A stretch of 64,000 nt of DNA from Galbula dea (taxonomy: Eukaryota; Chordata; Aves; Piciformes; Galbulidae). Shown in pieces: positions 37,476-48,830 of this stretch. Position 1 is the stretch's first letter. Each line of letters opens with the position of its first letter. The stretch covers positions 2,605,603-2,669,602 of the forward strand of contig VWZX01004666.1 in NCBI GenBank assembly GCA_013399015.1, in the 5' to 3' direction. A model generated the notes under the pieces. It did no database searches. It had not been told where the DNA came from and worked only from the letters and a program-made list of their open reading frames with translations. Made by a program: the position numbers and the translations under genes.

Positions 37476-40400
37476 ATCTCAAAGTACCTTGATATAGCAT
37501 CACAGTCTGTTGGAAGGGTAAAATTTCTATCACTGCTATCCCATACTGTGGTGAGAGCCTTAGTTGGTACAGAGCACTTGAAAACTGTCTATGAAAAATG
37601 TATCATGTACATGTGAAGAAGTGGAAGGGAGGACTTAGATACTTAATCCTGAAAAGGGCAAAAGTTGATGCCATCGTTTTGGAGTACTGATGACCAAAAA
37701 ATGTTCATTTGCTTCTTGTGGAGGTTATTGTATCATTTTTATTTACTCTAAAATGTTGCTGTTCAAATTGAAGAATTGATTTGCTTTTCAGTTTACCTTT
37801 TCAGTTAAAAAAAGCTGTTCTGCTTTCAGTTTTTAAAAATAATTTGGTTTCTAAAGATGAAAACCTTAACATTTGTTTTAAAAAATTTGGTTTTATTTAC
37901 TGATTTTCATTGTCACAGTAACTTTTTCACAGTGATGAGTTTTTGGTGAGAAATGCTCCTGTTCATTGAAATATTTCAGTGAAATTACATTGCGTAGCTC
38001 CTCCTTAGCTCATCCGTGTCTGTGCCAGGTGTAACTTAATGATTACAAGATTTCTAGATAGCTCAGATAAGTGGGATGTAATTTTTTTTTAAAGCTACTG
38101 AGGGAATTTGTTACTCAGCTTCTATGAAATTAATGAGAAAAATGTGGACTTTGAAAAGCACAAACACCACTTTCCTTGCACTTTATTTTGACACTTGGTG
38201 GGAGGGAGGTAGCCTTGATTTATTTCTACTGGAAAGTTGCTTATGCTGCACAAAGAGGACTTCCCGATCCAAAATTAGACAAGAATAGCCAAAACAACTG
38301 TAGGAAAAGAAAAATCAGCTTGGTCAGGAAATGAGGAGATGTTGACTTCTCATTTTACCAGTTAATAAGGATATTTCAGGTGCATTCCAGCAGGAAAGTC
38401 CTCTCTTGCAAACATGAATCTCAGGCAGGGTTCCTCAGGGTCCCATGAACCTCTCAGCAAACCTGAGTCCATTTGGACACACAAATACTGGAAAGAGCTT
38501 AACCTGTAGTTGGCCTGCAATGAGTTACTTCTCCACCTGGAAACCATGTGAAGTATGATGGTTTCATATGGCTAGACATGACCCAGGGTTGTGTAGACTG
38601 GAATCAGCAACTGAAGATGTGAACCTTTCCTCCAAACCACCTTCCAGTACTTCTTGAAGCATATCCATCGCTGTTTAGGTCAAACAGCTCTTAATGAAGT
38701 AAATTAGTGACCTTAATGAAGAGCAGAGATGTGGTTTGATACCATTTGATACCATTGCAGTTGGTACAAGTCAGTTTGATTAATCTGTCTAAATTTAACT
38801 AAAGTTAACCTTTCTTGGAGTTTGCAGTGGTAAATCAGAAGAATGGTGATCCCATACATAGAGTTCCCCAGCTCAGGAAGGGGACACAAGGTAAACCTGA
38901 CTTGCCCGTGGTGGGAGTCAGTAAGTGTGCATTTGTACTGTGTTTCATCACTAGATGTTTTCTTATCCTGTGCATAATATTCAAATGAGTATCTGTGCTG
39001 TCTGTGAATGGAACAAAAGCTCATCCACATCTTTGAATGGAGACAGAGCAAACAGTAAGTGTGACCACGTTTGAAGTGTCGCAGACCACTAAGATAAGTG
39101 AAGCTGTAGGTGGCAAGCATGCAGTGTAATGGAGTCACGGTTAAAGCTATCTGGGAGTCAGCATAGGAAATGTGGGCTAACAGCAACAGTCATCAGGAAA
39201 TGAATCTGGAAATTATTGTTGAAATAGCCCAGGGCAAAGCTGCAGAACACAAATGGTTGCTGACCTCCTAGGGTAAATTGTAAGAGCTGGAATGAGTAAG
39301 CAAAAGAAATACGTAGTTTGGAGATTAGAAACTTGTATTTGCACTGCCTCATAATGGAAAGAGAAGGAGACATTTGATCAAAATAGAAAGGTGATGAAAG
39401 AAATGCTAATGAAAGAGTACATCTTCACAGACTGTGTAATTAAAAAGGGGAGCACATTGCTCCAAGGTGACTTTTTGATCAGGAACTTAGCAGAAATTTA
39501 AAATAAACAAATGCAACCCCCCAAAACCTGTGATATTTCCATGGATAACAAGAATATCCAATTTTGTCAACAGATCTGCTTCACTGCATAAATTCACCTC
39601 TGACTCATCAGGGTTAATACTCTGCTCCTCTGAGATGGATACTCGAACTGCTTACTGCTCACAGTTTTTCTCCTTAAGTGCTGGCATCACCAGCAGTCAG
39701 GCACAAAACAGGACTAGGCTGACTACTGCTGTGATGCAGTATCCCTGGGTGATGCTTTTAAGGCATCTGGCTCTCAATCTGTCCTTGTAAGGAACATTGT
39801 TCTGACTGGGGGCTGCTGGACCACAGACAAACTTTATTGCTTTTGGAAGTGGTTGCCTGGGATAATGAGGTGATAGACAGTCTCTGTGAGGAATGCTTAA
39901 GGGATGTTAATCTTACCTAGTGAGAAGGGACTGCAGAACTGTGGCATATATCATGTAATTAAATAGCTCATTGCTACAGGATATTGTGGAGGCCAAGAGT
40001 ACAGATGGATTTGAGAAGGGAGTAGACACGTTTGCGGAAGGTAGGTCTGTGAGTAGCTCCTGGTCCTGATGCGACCTCCAGTTCAAGCAATCCTTGAAGC
40101 GATGTTCTGCAGACACCAGGAGGACATGCCATGGAAAGTGACCATTTTCTATGTGGCTTTTTTCTTTTAAGCCTCTTTCCCTTTCAGTCACCATGAAAGA
40201 CAGAGTAGTTAAGTAGATGGATGTAGACGCTGATTCTCCATTTGTTTTTATCTGCATATACTTAAGAGGACTTAGAAATTCCTGAAGGGCAGATGAATCA
40301 CATTGGCAAGGGGTTCAGAAATCACAGGATAGTCTGAAAACCCTGGGAAGCTAGATGGGAATAAGGCAGACAGACTCAGTATGCTCAAAGAGTACTTAAG

Positions 40401-43400
40401 CATATGGAATAAGTTACTGGGAAATGGCAAGCAATGTAAAGACATTATACTAAGATTTTAAGATGATACTTTAAGGCGATATGTTCTAAGTTCAAGGGAC
40501 ACCTCTGTCTCTCTCTTGAGGAAGGGCTTGAGAAAAGAGCAGCCTTACGGAAAGGAGCAGGATTAAGAAGATTGCTGGGAAATGGCAGATGGATTGTGCT
40601 GGATGCCCTTTCCCTGTTCCTAAAATTTCTACCGTCCTCATGAGAGGAAGAGAAAATAAACTGAGGAATGGTAATGCTTGGGGTTACACAATCAGGGTCG
40701 GAGGCTGCTGACCTTGCCACTAATGGTTTATGGGCAGCCACAGGAGTCCACCGCTGCCCCATGTTTTTGTTACACATTATCTGGCAGTTGCCAAATGACT
40801 CGGTCCCAATATGCAGGAAATTATTTTAGAGCTATATTTAGCAAGATGAGTCTATATCTTGATTTGGCTGGAAGCTGAGGCAGATTGAATTAATCTAGGG
40901 GAAAGACGGAGTGTGTGGGGTCCCGGCAGAACATTTTCCCCCAGGTTTCCTGAGGTCCTCTGACCTCCCTGGGTTTTCTGTTGTGGACAAGCCAGAGGCC
41001 CATCACAGTGAAGGCTGAAGAGAAGGATTTATGGGTTCCTGGTGCTGCATGTTGCAGCACAGACAAAGGTAGCTGGTCCTGGCTCTGCTGCACAGTAAGG
41101 ACAGCCATGGTGTGAGTGAATCCTCCTCAGGGGCTACAGGGTGGGCTTCATCCTTCTGCGGTGGCCCTGAAGCTGTGATCTCAGCCAGTTCCTCTGCCTA
41201 AGGTTGGACATGATCCACTTGTTAAGCACGACACCTCCCAGGACTCTCCCATCTCAGTCGCCTTCACAAGCTCCCTGGCTTTCATGCAGCTCTGGTTTCT
41301 TAGCCTCTTTCTCAACAGAAATTAGGTTTTTGGAGGCAAGTTGAAAGCTCCTCTTCTGGGTAGTCACCACTTAAAAAAGATGGCTAAAAGTCACATTCTC
41401 CAAGAGCAGCCCTTGTTCCTCCTTGTCCCACCAGGCAGGTCCTCTGTCGTGGGGCAAGCCTTGGCACTGGCTGAGCCCCAGGAGAGAATACACCTGCAAG
41501 GCTTGAAATCTGCATGCAGAGAGTTTCTCTCTAAGTTCCCACCCCTCTGAAGCTGTGCAGGGAGGCTCTCCCTGTGGTTACCTGCTCTTTGTGCAGTTTT
41601 CTTTTGCAATGGGCCTGATTCAAAGCCCACAAAATCAGCTTGATGTTGGGTCAGACTCTGTAAGGGGTTTGTGTTGTATTTCAGCACATAGGAACACAGA
41701 AGAGCAGTCTGCTTATATGCTCAATAATTACTGGCTCTGTCCCCTAAGGGGAGAGAGATCAGTGCTGGGATGAGTCAAAGTGCCTGACGTTCCCCTGCAG
41801 CTTCCACACAGCAGGCAGGTGTTGTGGGAGGGAGGGATTTTGTCAGCACTGTGCACCATTAATGAAAATTTACTGTGCAGTAAGCTTTTGGTGAGCTATG
41901 CTGTTTAGGGGCTCAGGTGAGGCAATGAACATGATCTCTGGGCAAACACAGAGCCCTGAGCTTCCATTCAAACATTGTACGGTGTTTTTCATGGCCTAAA
42001 TACACAGTGAAGGTATCTAACAGGAAATAATGACATGATAAATAGTGACACATCTCCCAGGGAGAAATGCTGAAAGAAAGCTTTTAGCATAAAGACTCTG
42101 TCTGAAATGTCACCAGGTTTTTTCCATCCTTTTGTATTTTCATTAGAGAGACAGTTTACTGATCTAAACCCCAAAAGATAGCATCATACAAATTGAACAG
42201 TCCACCCAGAAGGTGGGCAGTGAGGTAGCTGTGCCATGAGTATGGCTGCAGCAAAGCCCTCAAGGTCTTACACAGCATCCTCCACCATGAAGAGGTGTGT
42301 TTCTGTCCTTGCAGTCCAGCTTCAGGGGAGGAGGACAGGGTGAGGTTCCTCATGGTCAACAGCTTCTCTCAATTGGGGCAAGCTTGCCTTTACTGCAAGT
42401 CTTAGATCTTGTGAGCTGCTCGGGTTGTGTGAGATGATTGTCTTCATTCAGCATAGTGTTTAAGCATGTGCTGAGTTCAAAGGGAAACCCAAACTCGGGT
42501 GCTTTGTGAATCAGGGCTATCCTGCCTACTTTTATTCTTGCCAAATTAATTGGTGAGGTTCTTTGTAAATATTGTCCCAGTATTTGGGCTTCTGACATCT
42601 GCTCTTTCCAGTGAGCAATGCAGCAAATGAGTGAAGAAGTTGCATTTATTTATTTCTTATAGGTGATTGTAGCATTCAGTGACATTGTGGCATTTTGAAA
42701 GCTGGCAGCACTAGAACATGGGTGACTATTGGCATGCCACTGACACCAGCTCACAGAGAGCCAATCCTGTCTCCCATTGTCAAAAACATACCCTTGGTTT
42801 CAGAATGTATCACCATTTGTCTCTTGTAATTGCATTTTCCTGAGTACTAGAAATTAAATCAGCAGTGACAGAATATTTATGGCTCAGAAATATTCTGGTT
42901 GGTTTCTAGAAAAGCTGTTTCCAGCTTGATTATTTATGTTCTTTTAGCATGGATTTTATAGTGGGAATGGGGAACTAAACAGCAAAAACCATATGAAACA
43001 TGCTGAATGATTTTTCTCAGTGAACCAAACACAAATTTACTATAGATAAGATATGCCCCTGTGAGCACACACACAGTTCATAGCAACCAGACCACGGCCA
43101 GTGCTTCAGCTCCTCCCATCAATCTGCAGAGAGGTGCAGACTGGTTGCTGAGCTTACCTGGCACGTTTTCTTCATCTGGAGGTTGCCATCATTACTCAGA
43201 GAGAGGTTAGGGCTGGTCTGTGAGGAAAGCTTGTGTGAACTGCTTTGATCTCCTCTGTGCCATCAGTCTCACTCATATATGGGCATTGCAGATGAAGCTC
43301 GTCAAGGGATCTGGCCACTCTCCCACTGGGACCATTGTGGGGCTGGGCTTTTCCTTGGTAGTCAGAGTGAAAACTGAAATATCTGAATTTCTAGTGAAAC

Positions 43401-45429
43401 AAAAAATTGGAAGAATGCATTCAGGAAACTGAGAAGTGAACTTGTCAGCTCTGTTTCTGTGATGTCAAATTGGTTAAGACTGAATTGTCTCTCACACTGT
43501 CCTGCTTCTCTTCTTTTCTTTTTTTATCAAAGACTTTGGTAATTTTCAAATTCCCTTGCTAGAAATTTTGCCAATATCAGCATACTTCTGAAAAACATTC
43601 TCGTGTCAGTATTGTCTCATAGAAAACTGTTCCTTATGCAAAACTAACTATTGTCAGTGATAAGATCTTTTTACAGTTCCTATCCTGGTCTCAGCTCTAG
43701 CCTCCCTGTATTACTGTAAATTTTTATTGCATGCTATAAATAAATAGTAATCATGTACAGGAGTCTTGATCTCACAAGGGTGTGCCATGATCTAGCCATG
43801 ATGATTACATATTGCCAGTTGAACTGATGACCCTGTTACTGATTGCCATTTTGTACATGGCTTAGGTCAGGTTAGAGATACAGGTGGCCAGCCTTCCTGC
43901 AGGATCCTGAGATTTTCTATGTGGCCCTGAGCCACAGGATGTATTGCATATCTCAGAAAGCTAAGGGAAGGAGTGGCTGCTGGGCTGGCTTAGCAGCCGG
44001 CAGAGACAGCGTTTCTCTGGACAACCCCCTGAGATGGAGAGCTCTGGGTAAGGGATGAGAATGCCCTGGGACCCCATTGTTGCTCAGACACTCTGGCCCT
44101 TGCTGCCATGCTGCATGCTTTAAGCAGCACTTGTGCTTAAAGGCTTTCAGGAGGTGTGGGTTTGATGCCGTCTGCTGTTCAGGTCCACAGGCAGGGTACA
44201 GCTGTGAAGATTGACCTTGGCATCTTTCTTCTCTCATCTGTAAGACCAAAATAAATCACTGCATCAATGCTGACAATCCTTTTCCTATTTTCCTCTGGAT
44301 AGTTTTTACAGGCAGAGCTTCACTTTCAAAAGGCCCAAATCGTTATTCCTGAGATACAGTGAAGAAATCCTGTGCAGCAAACTGCACATAAAATAGAAAA
44401 TAAAAAGGAGGACCTTTGTCTGCCTTTAATAGTCCAAGTGTTTCCTCAGGCATTACAGGCAGCCTGCCCTTCCTGTCGGAATGGCTGGCTGCAGTGGAGG
44501 AGATAACGATGTATCTTTTTATAGGATGCTGCAGACCATAGGTGGAGAGCCCAGTTCAAAGTGCAGGTCACTGAGCTCCTATAAATTGTTCTTGACATCT
44601 CTGATAAAACCCACGTTCTCCCTTCCTCCCTGCATCTTCTCTGAGCAAGGGGAAAGGGCTGGTAGTAAAGATACTCTTTTTCCACTTCAGACAATACTTT
44701 GATGTTTAAAGCTGTTTAATATTTATAAACTGCTCCTCAAATGTAATTGCACTTCCCTTTTTATGATTGTCTCTAAGTGTTATGAGACAGGATGTTAAAA
44801 CTGTCTCCACGATGGAGGGACAGCACATCCAGAATAGAGTTCTTCCCCACAGAGGAGCAGGATCAGGCCTGGGGTCCCTTGCCCCCCAGCAGAGGTCAGA
44901 TATATGGGGACAAATAGATTGCTTCCTAGGAAAAGAGGGTTTTGAGTTAATTGAGTGTGTTTGGAAGTCTGTGCCAAGTAGTGACATGCCTGCCCTCCCC
45001 TTGCTGCTCCACTGCTGGGAAAAGGGAAAAGGTGCTGTGTTAATCTTTTTGGAAAGAAGCATTTAGATTTCTTACTTCAACATTACATTGATTTTGAAAT
45101 TTGTCGAATAGTTGTATATACCTACTTGTCTTTAAAAGGTTTTTGTTTAGAGAGTGGAAAACCTCTGAGAAATGAAGTGAGACACTTGAGTTTGAGAATC
45201 CTGAAACAAGAACTTTTACTTGAGAAAAACAAAAATGGGAGTAAAAAATGAAAATCTTCTGAAGGCAACCTAAAGCAGTATTTCCCATTACTGCTGACAG
45301 AAAGTTAAAAATAAACCAACCAAAACCAACAAACAATATTGTCAATGATTCCCCACCCTAGAATAAGCTGTTGGATATCTTTATCAGGGTCTTTCTTCAA
45401 CTCCTGCAATCTGTTCCCTGGAGAGCATC
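37476..45429. other. Unique noncoding DNA
   Basis: This block of nearly 8 kb has no recognisable interspersed repeat. It holds the longest open frame of the window (157 codons, minus strand, 38713-39186), which has no signal peptide, domain or family resemblance I can identify. A 10-bp duplication lies at 38735. Confidence 0.5.
38735..38754 (+). repeat. 10-bp direct duplication
   Basis: TTTGATACCA occurs twice in immediate succession. Only two copies are present and no function is implied. Confidence 0.9.
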
Positions 45430-45640
45430 TCAGAAGATCCTTTCATGTCTCACTATGACTGCATCTGAGCATTTCACAATGTTTTTGTCAGAATATGTTC
45501 ACAGGGAAGTGCTAATACCGTTATTGTTTTCAGTGGGAAAATTAAGAGAGGCTGATTTATCTCATCTAATTTTAGTTATCTAAAAATTAGACATCTTGTC
45601 TAAGCTGCTTGTCTAAAGCCACATTGTAGTTTATTTTCTC
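45430..45640 (-). mobile_element. Ancient MIR-like interspersed repeat
   Basis: GCATCTGAGCATTTCACAAT, then TACCGTTATTGTTTTCAGTG, GGAAAATTAAGAGAGGC, TAGTTATCTAAAAATTAGAC, and CTTGTCTAAGCTGCTTGTC, TAAAGCCACA. This is the antisense layout of an amniote MIR 3' region (gagcgctttacaa, ttattatccccattttacagatggggaaactgaggca, acttgcccaaggtcacacag), with a TCTAA-rich insert that I associate with old avian repeats. High divergence keeps the family name tentative. Confidence 0.48.
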
Positions 45641-46189
45641 CCACTGTTAGAACTTCTCTTTGGGGTTGTGGCATGTGGGCAGGGAGGCTGTTTCTGCCTT
45701 CAGGAAATTTCTGAGCCCTAGTATCAGGGGAGGAAGAAGAGACAGGAATTGATTTATTTTTTCTATGGTAGCGTAGTGCTCAAGTGTCTTCTGAGATGGG
45801 AATTTGGACTTTGTGCAGCAGCTGTGAGAAATGCTGCTCCTCTGGCCATCTGCTTTTACTGGATAGAAGGTTGAGGAGACTGGGGAGTCATGAGTGCTGG
45901 AAGGGAAGCCAAGCAATTGCTGTCTTTCTGAATCTTTGACTGGGAGACACTTACTAAAGTGATCAAAAGGCCAGAGAGGCTCAGATGGACCTTTCCCTAT
46001 GGCTACATCTAGGAGAGATACTGCATACAGATGCAGAAGCCTTGAAACATTTAAACTCAGCAATTAGAGCAAGTGGCAAGACCTTTCAGGAGAGTCTTTC
46101 TACCTGTGATGTTAAGCTCCATTGGGATTTCTTTACAGTCCAGTTCCATGTTTCAAGGACTGTCATTCATCTCCAAATGCACTCGAAGA

Positions 46190-46350
46190 GCTACAAAAGA
46201 GCCACTGTCCTCTGCTTAATCGGTGGATTGTATGTCTCTATTGGTGCCTGGCTGAAGTATGGTGCACGCAGCTCTAATAGAAGCAATTAATGTCAATCAA
46301 ATGATACCTCCTCCCATACACTATTTGAACTAATACAACCATCTTAATTG
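46190..46350. promoter_or_regulatory. Candidate conserved noncoding element with homeodomain/TALE-like motifs
   Basis: The segment around GCAATTAATGTCAATCAAAT, followed by GATACC, places a TAAT core next to a Pbx/Meis-like TCAATCA and is flanked by ATCGGTGG and GCACGCAGC. It is repeat-free and precedes the larger CpG-retaining patch at 46.8-47.1 kb. Conservation is inferred only. Confidence 0.25.
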
Positions 46351-46829
46351 CCCACATTTCTTTGCTTTCAAAAGTGTGTTCCACTTAATGATGCCTTTTC
46401 TAACACTGAAAGTCTGTTGTAGCAATCCTTTTTCTACCAAAACTAGTTTTCAGCAACAGTTCTGTCTCTCCCTGCTCCTTTTCAGTCCTTTAACTTCTGC
46501 CTCCTTCATCCCCAAGCTATGCAGAGACCAGTTGGCTCCAGACAGGACTAATTTCCTTAGTTGTCCTAGTGAAGCACTCACATAAAGCCTCTGATATTTG
46601 AGAGGGTGGTATTGTCCTGGTGGTGTTCGTGAAGTTTCTGAGATGTACAACAGGGTTTGGAAATGCTCTCAGCTCAGGGAGACATCCCAAGAAAGGAAAA
46701 GTGAGTTGGCAAACATGGAAAGTGCAATTGCTTGGTCACATGAAAGCTGAGACAAAATGTTTCTTTTTAAAGAGCTTTAAAATAGTCCCCAATGTAAAAG
46801 CTTAGCAGCTGGAGAAACACAGAGCATGA

Positions 46830-47110
46830 ATAATTCCCATGTATTTATGCATGTGTGTGTGCCCACACGTATGTGTTTTTTCCCAATCCGTTTGCGCCAG
46901 TGCTGTAAGCAGCACAATGTCACGTGCTGCCAGGTTGACACTGATTTGTTTGCCACTCAGGTGTGAAGAACAACCCTTTGGGTTATGTCAGTCTGAAGTA
47001 GGCCATCTGATTTCAATTCCAGCTCCCAACAATTAATGCCTTACACACAATTTCGGCACAATACCCCACTTACGGCCTATTATGTTTATCATCAGACCAT
47101 GAAGTATTAG
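46830..47110. promoter_or_regulatory. Candidate conserved noncoding element with E-box
   Basis: A CpG-retaining, repeat-free stretch with a palindromic E-box CACGTG at 46921-46926, CCAATCCGTTTGCGCC just upstream, and CAATTAATGCC, TTTCGGCAC, TTACGGCC and a forkhead-like TGTTTATCA downstream. Six CpGs in about 230 bp is high for this neighbourhood. The 65-codon frame across it (46839-47036) begins with repetitive Cys/Val residues from a GT-rich run and is not convincing as coding. Confidence 0.32.
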
Positions 47111-48700
47111 TTACAGCAAGCCAAAATCTGTCAGATAGCCCTGGCTTTCTCTAGCATACTTGGGAGTGAGTTAAAAAGAGAATGTTTCTTCAATGAGCAG
47201 GAAACTGAAGCTTTGAAACCCTTGAACACACATGGTCATCCTGTGAAAACTAGCTTTGAGTCTCCTTGCCAAGCAAGCTATAATGGATTTCAGAAAGATA
47301 CCAACTTTCCAATACTGAATTAGAAGAAGAATGGAATATTCTCTGCAATGGATGGCAACAGGTGAACATCTAGGTGTAAGACAGGAATCACAAGGGAATT
47401 GTTTAATTCTTTTAGGCTTGGGAATGCAGACATAAGTTTCATAGTGTTGGGTGAAAAGGTGACTCTTGGCTTAAATTTACACATTAAGTAAAATCTAAAA
47501 GAAGTGCATGCTGGCATCATGGGCCAGGTGGAATGGGGAGTCAGCATCATGGCTGGGAGAGATGAGAAGAACGATGCAGACTAGTTCAACCTCTCTGTAT
47601 TTCCTTGGAGGTAGAGTGGGCTGCTTTGGCTTGCTCAAAACCCACACTAGATGCTTTGTCCTGACAAAGTGTTTTTTCCTGAAAGCCCTTTCTCGTATGT
47701 GTGAAGCAGAGGAAGATTTCTCAGATGCTGTCATGATACTAAGAGTGTTAAGAGTGATTTAATAACAGGTATTTTAGAAATAGTCTAGGCAGTCCCAGCA
47801 GTGTGCATAGAGCACAAAACTCTCACCGCATCAAGAGGATTCTTGGCACGTGGTTGATTGGTATGAGACTGAAGGATTTATTCAACCCAGCTGCACTCTT
47901 CATCTTACTGCATCTGTTTTGGTTCTTTCTCTATGTGTAAATAACCTTTGAGTAAGCAATTTCAACTTAGGGGGCTTATGGCTTCTAAACTTCATGCATC
48001 CATACCTATAGCTGTGGAAGGATCTACCAATCCCCAGTTTTTCAGTAAGGATGAAGACTGTTGTTTTTTGAAGAGGTGATTTGCTATGCATTGGGTAATA
48101 GGTCTCGAATGGATAATTACCATGAGAAAATACTCTTTTGCTGATACACTGATTGCTGGCACTGCACTGAAGAAATTCAAAATGCTTTCCTGTAGTTTTT
48201 TGTTCCTACTGTGCTCACCAAGTCTATCCTAGCAAATACTCACAAGCAGTGAAGAGGAACATATGCAGGACCAGAACTCAGCTCTTCTATATCAAAGCTC
48301 CTTGAGTCTGGAAGAATTTTGAGGAACATTTATTTTTTTGTCAGTCAAGCATTTTCAGAATTGATCATTAGTGCTTTTAGGCCATAGTTCAGACTGTTTT
48401 AAAAAGTCAGATACTCAGAGGGTACCACTTAACTTTCAGTATATGCTGATCATGAAATGTTCAGGTTTTGTTGCTTCAATGAGGTCAGAAATACTTCAAA
48501 AACTGTGTGGTGTTTGAAGTTTCAGTTAGTTACATATATAGTGAAAATCAAGAAGGGAAGAGTGAGAAATCTGGATATCTATTTCTAAGGGTTCCATCAT
48601 CATGAAGCACAAACCTCTCTCGGTCACTCTATGATTTCTCCTCAGCACCTTTCATGGTAGCAGGGAAGTGTAATCCTCATTGTATACCAATAGGCATCAT

Positions 48701-48830
48701 TGAATCATAGTATGATAGAATAATTTAGGTTGGAAGGTACCTCTAGAGGTTATCTAGTCCAGTTTGCCACTCAAATGAAGCACAGCTTCAAAGTCCACTT
48801 AAACTTTGAAGCTCAGGTTGGTCAGGTTAC
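48701..48830 (-). mobile_element. CR1 LINE 3' fragment
   Basis: The plus strand shows GAATCATAGTATGATAGAAT (complement of the CR1 terminal octamer repeat), then TTTAGGTTGGAAGGTACCTC and TATCTAGTCCAG, followed by a degraded stretch with CAGGTTGGTCAGGTT. The element is in minus orientation and about 130 bp long. An 11-bp perfect inverted repeat (48784-48794 with 48803-48813) sits inside it, which is not a usual CR1 feature. Confidence 0.8.

Noticed and set aside
38713..39186. Longest open frame (157 codons, minus strand)
   Set aside because: No domain, signal peptide or family resemblance, no splice context and an AT-rich random-looking composition. A single frame of this length is expected by chance in 64 kb.
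45647..46063. 138-codon minus-strand open frame
   Set aside because: No recognisable domain and no supporting splice or promoter context. Consistent with chance.
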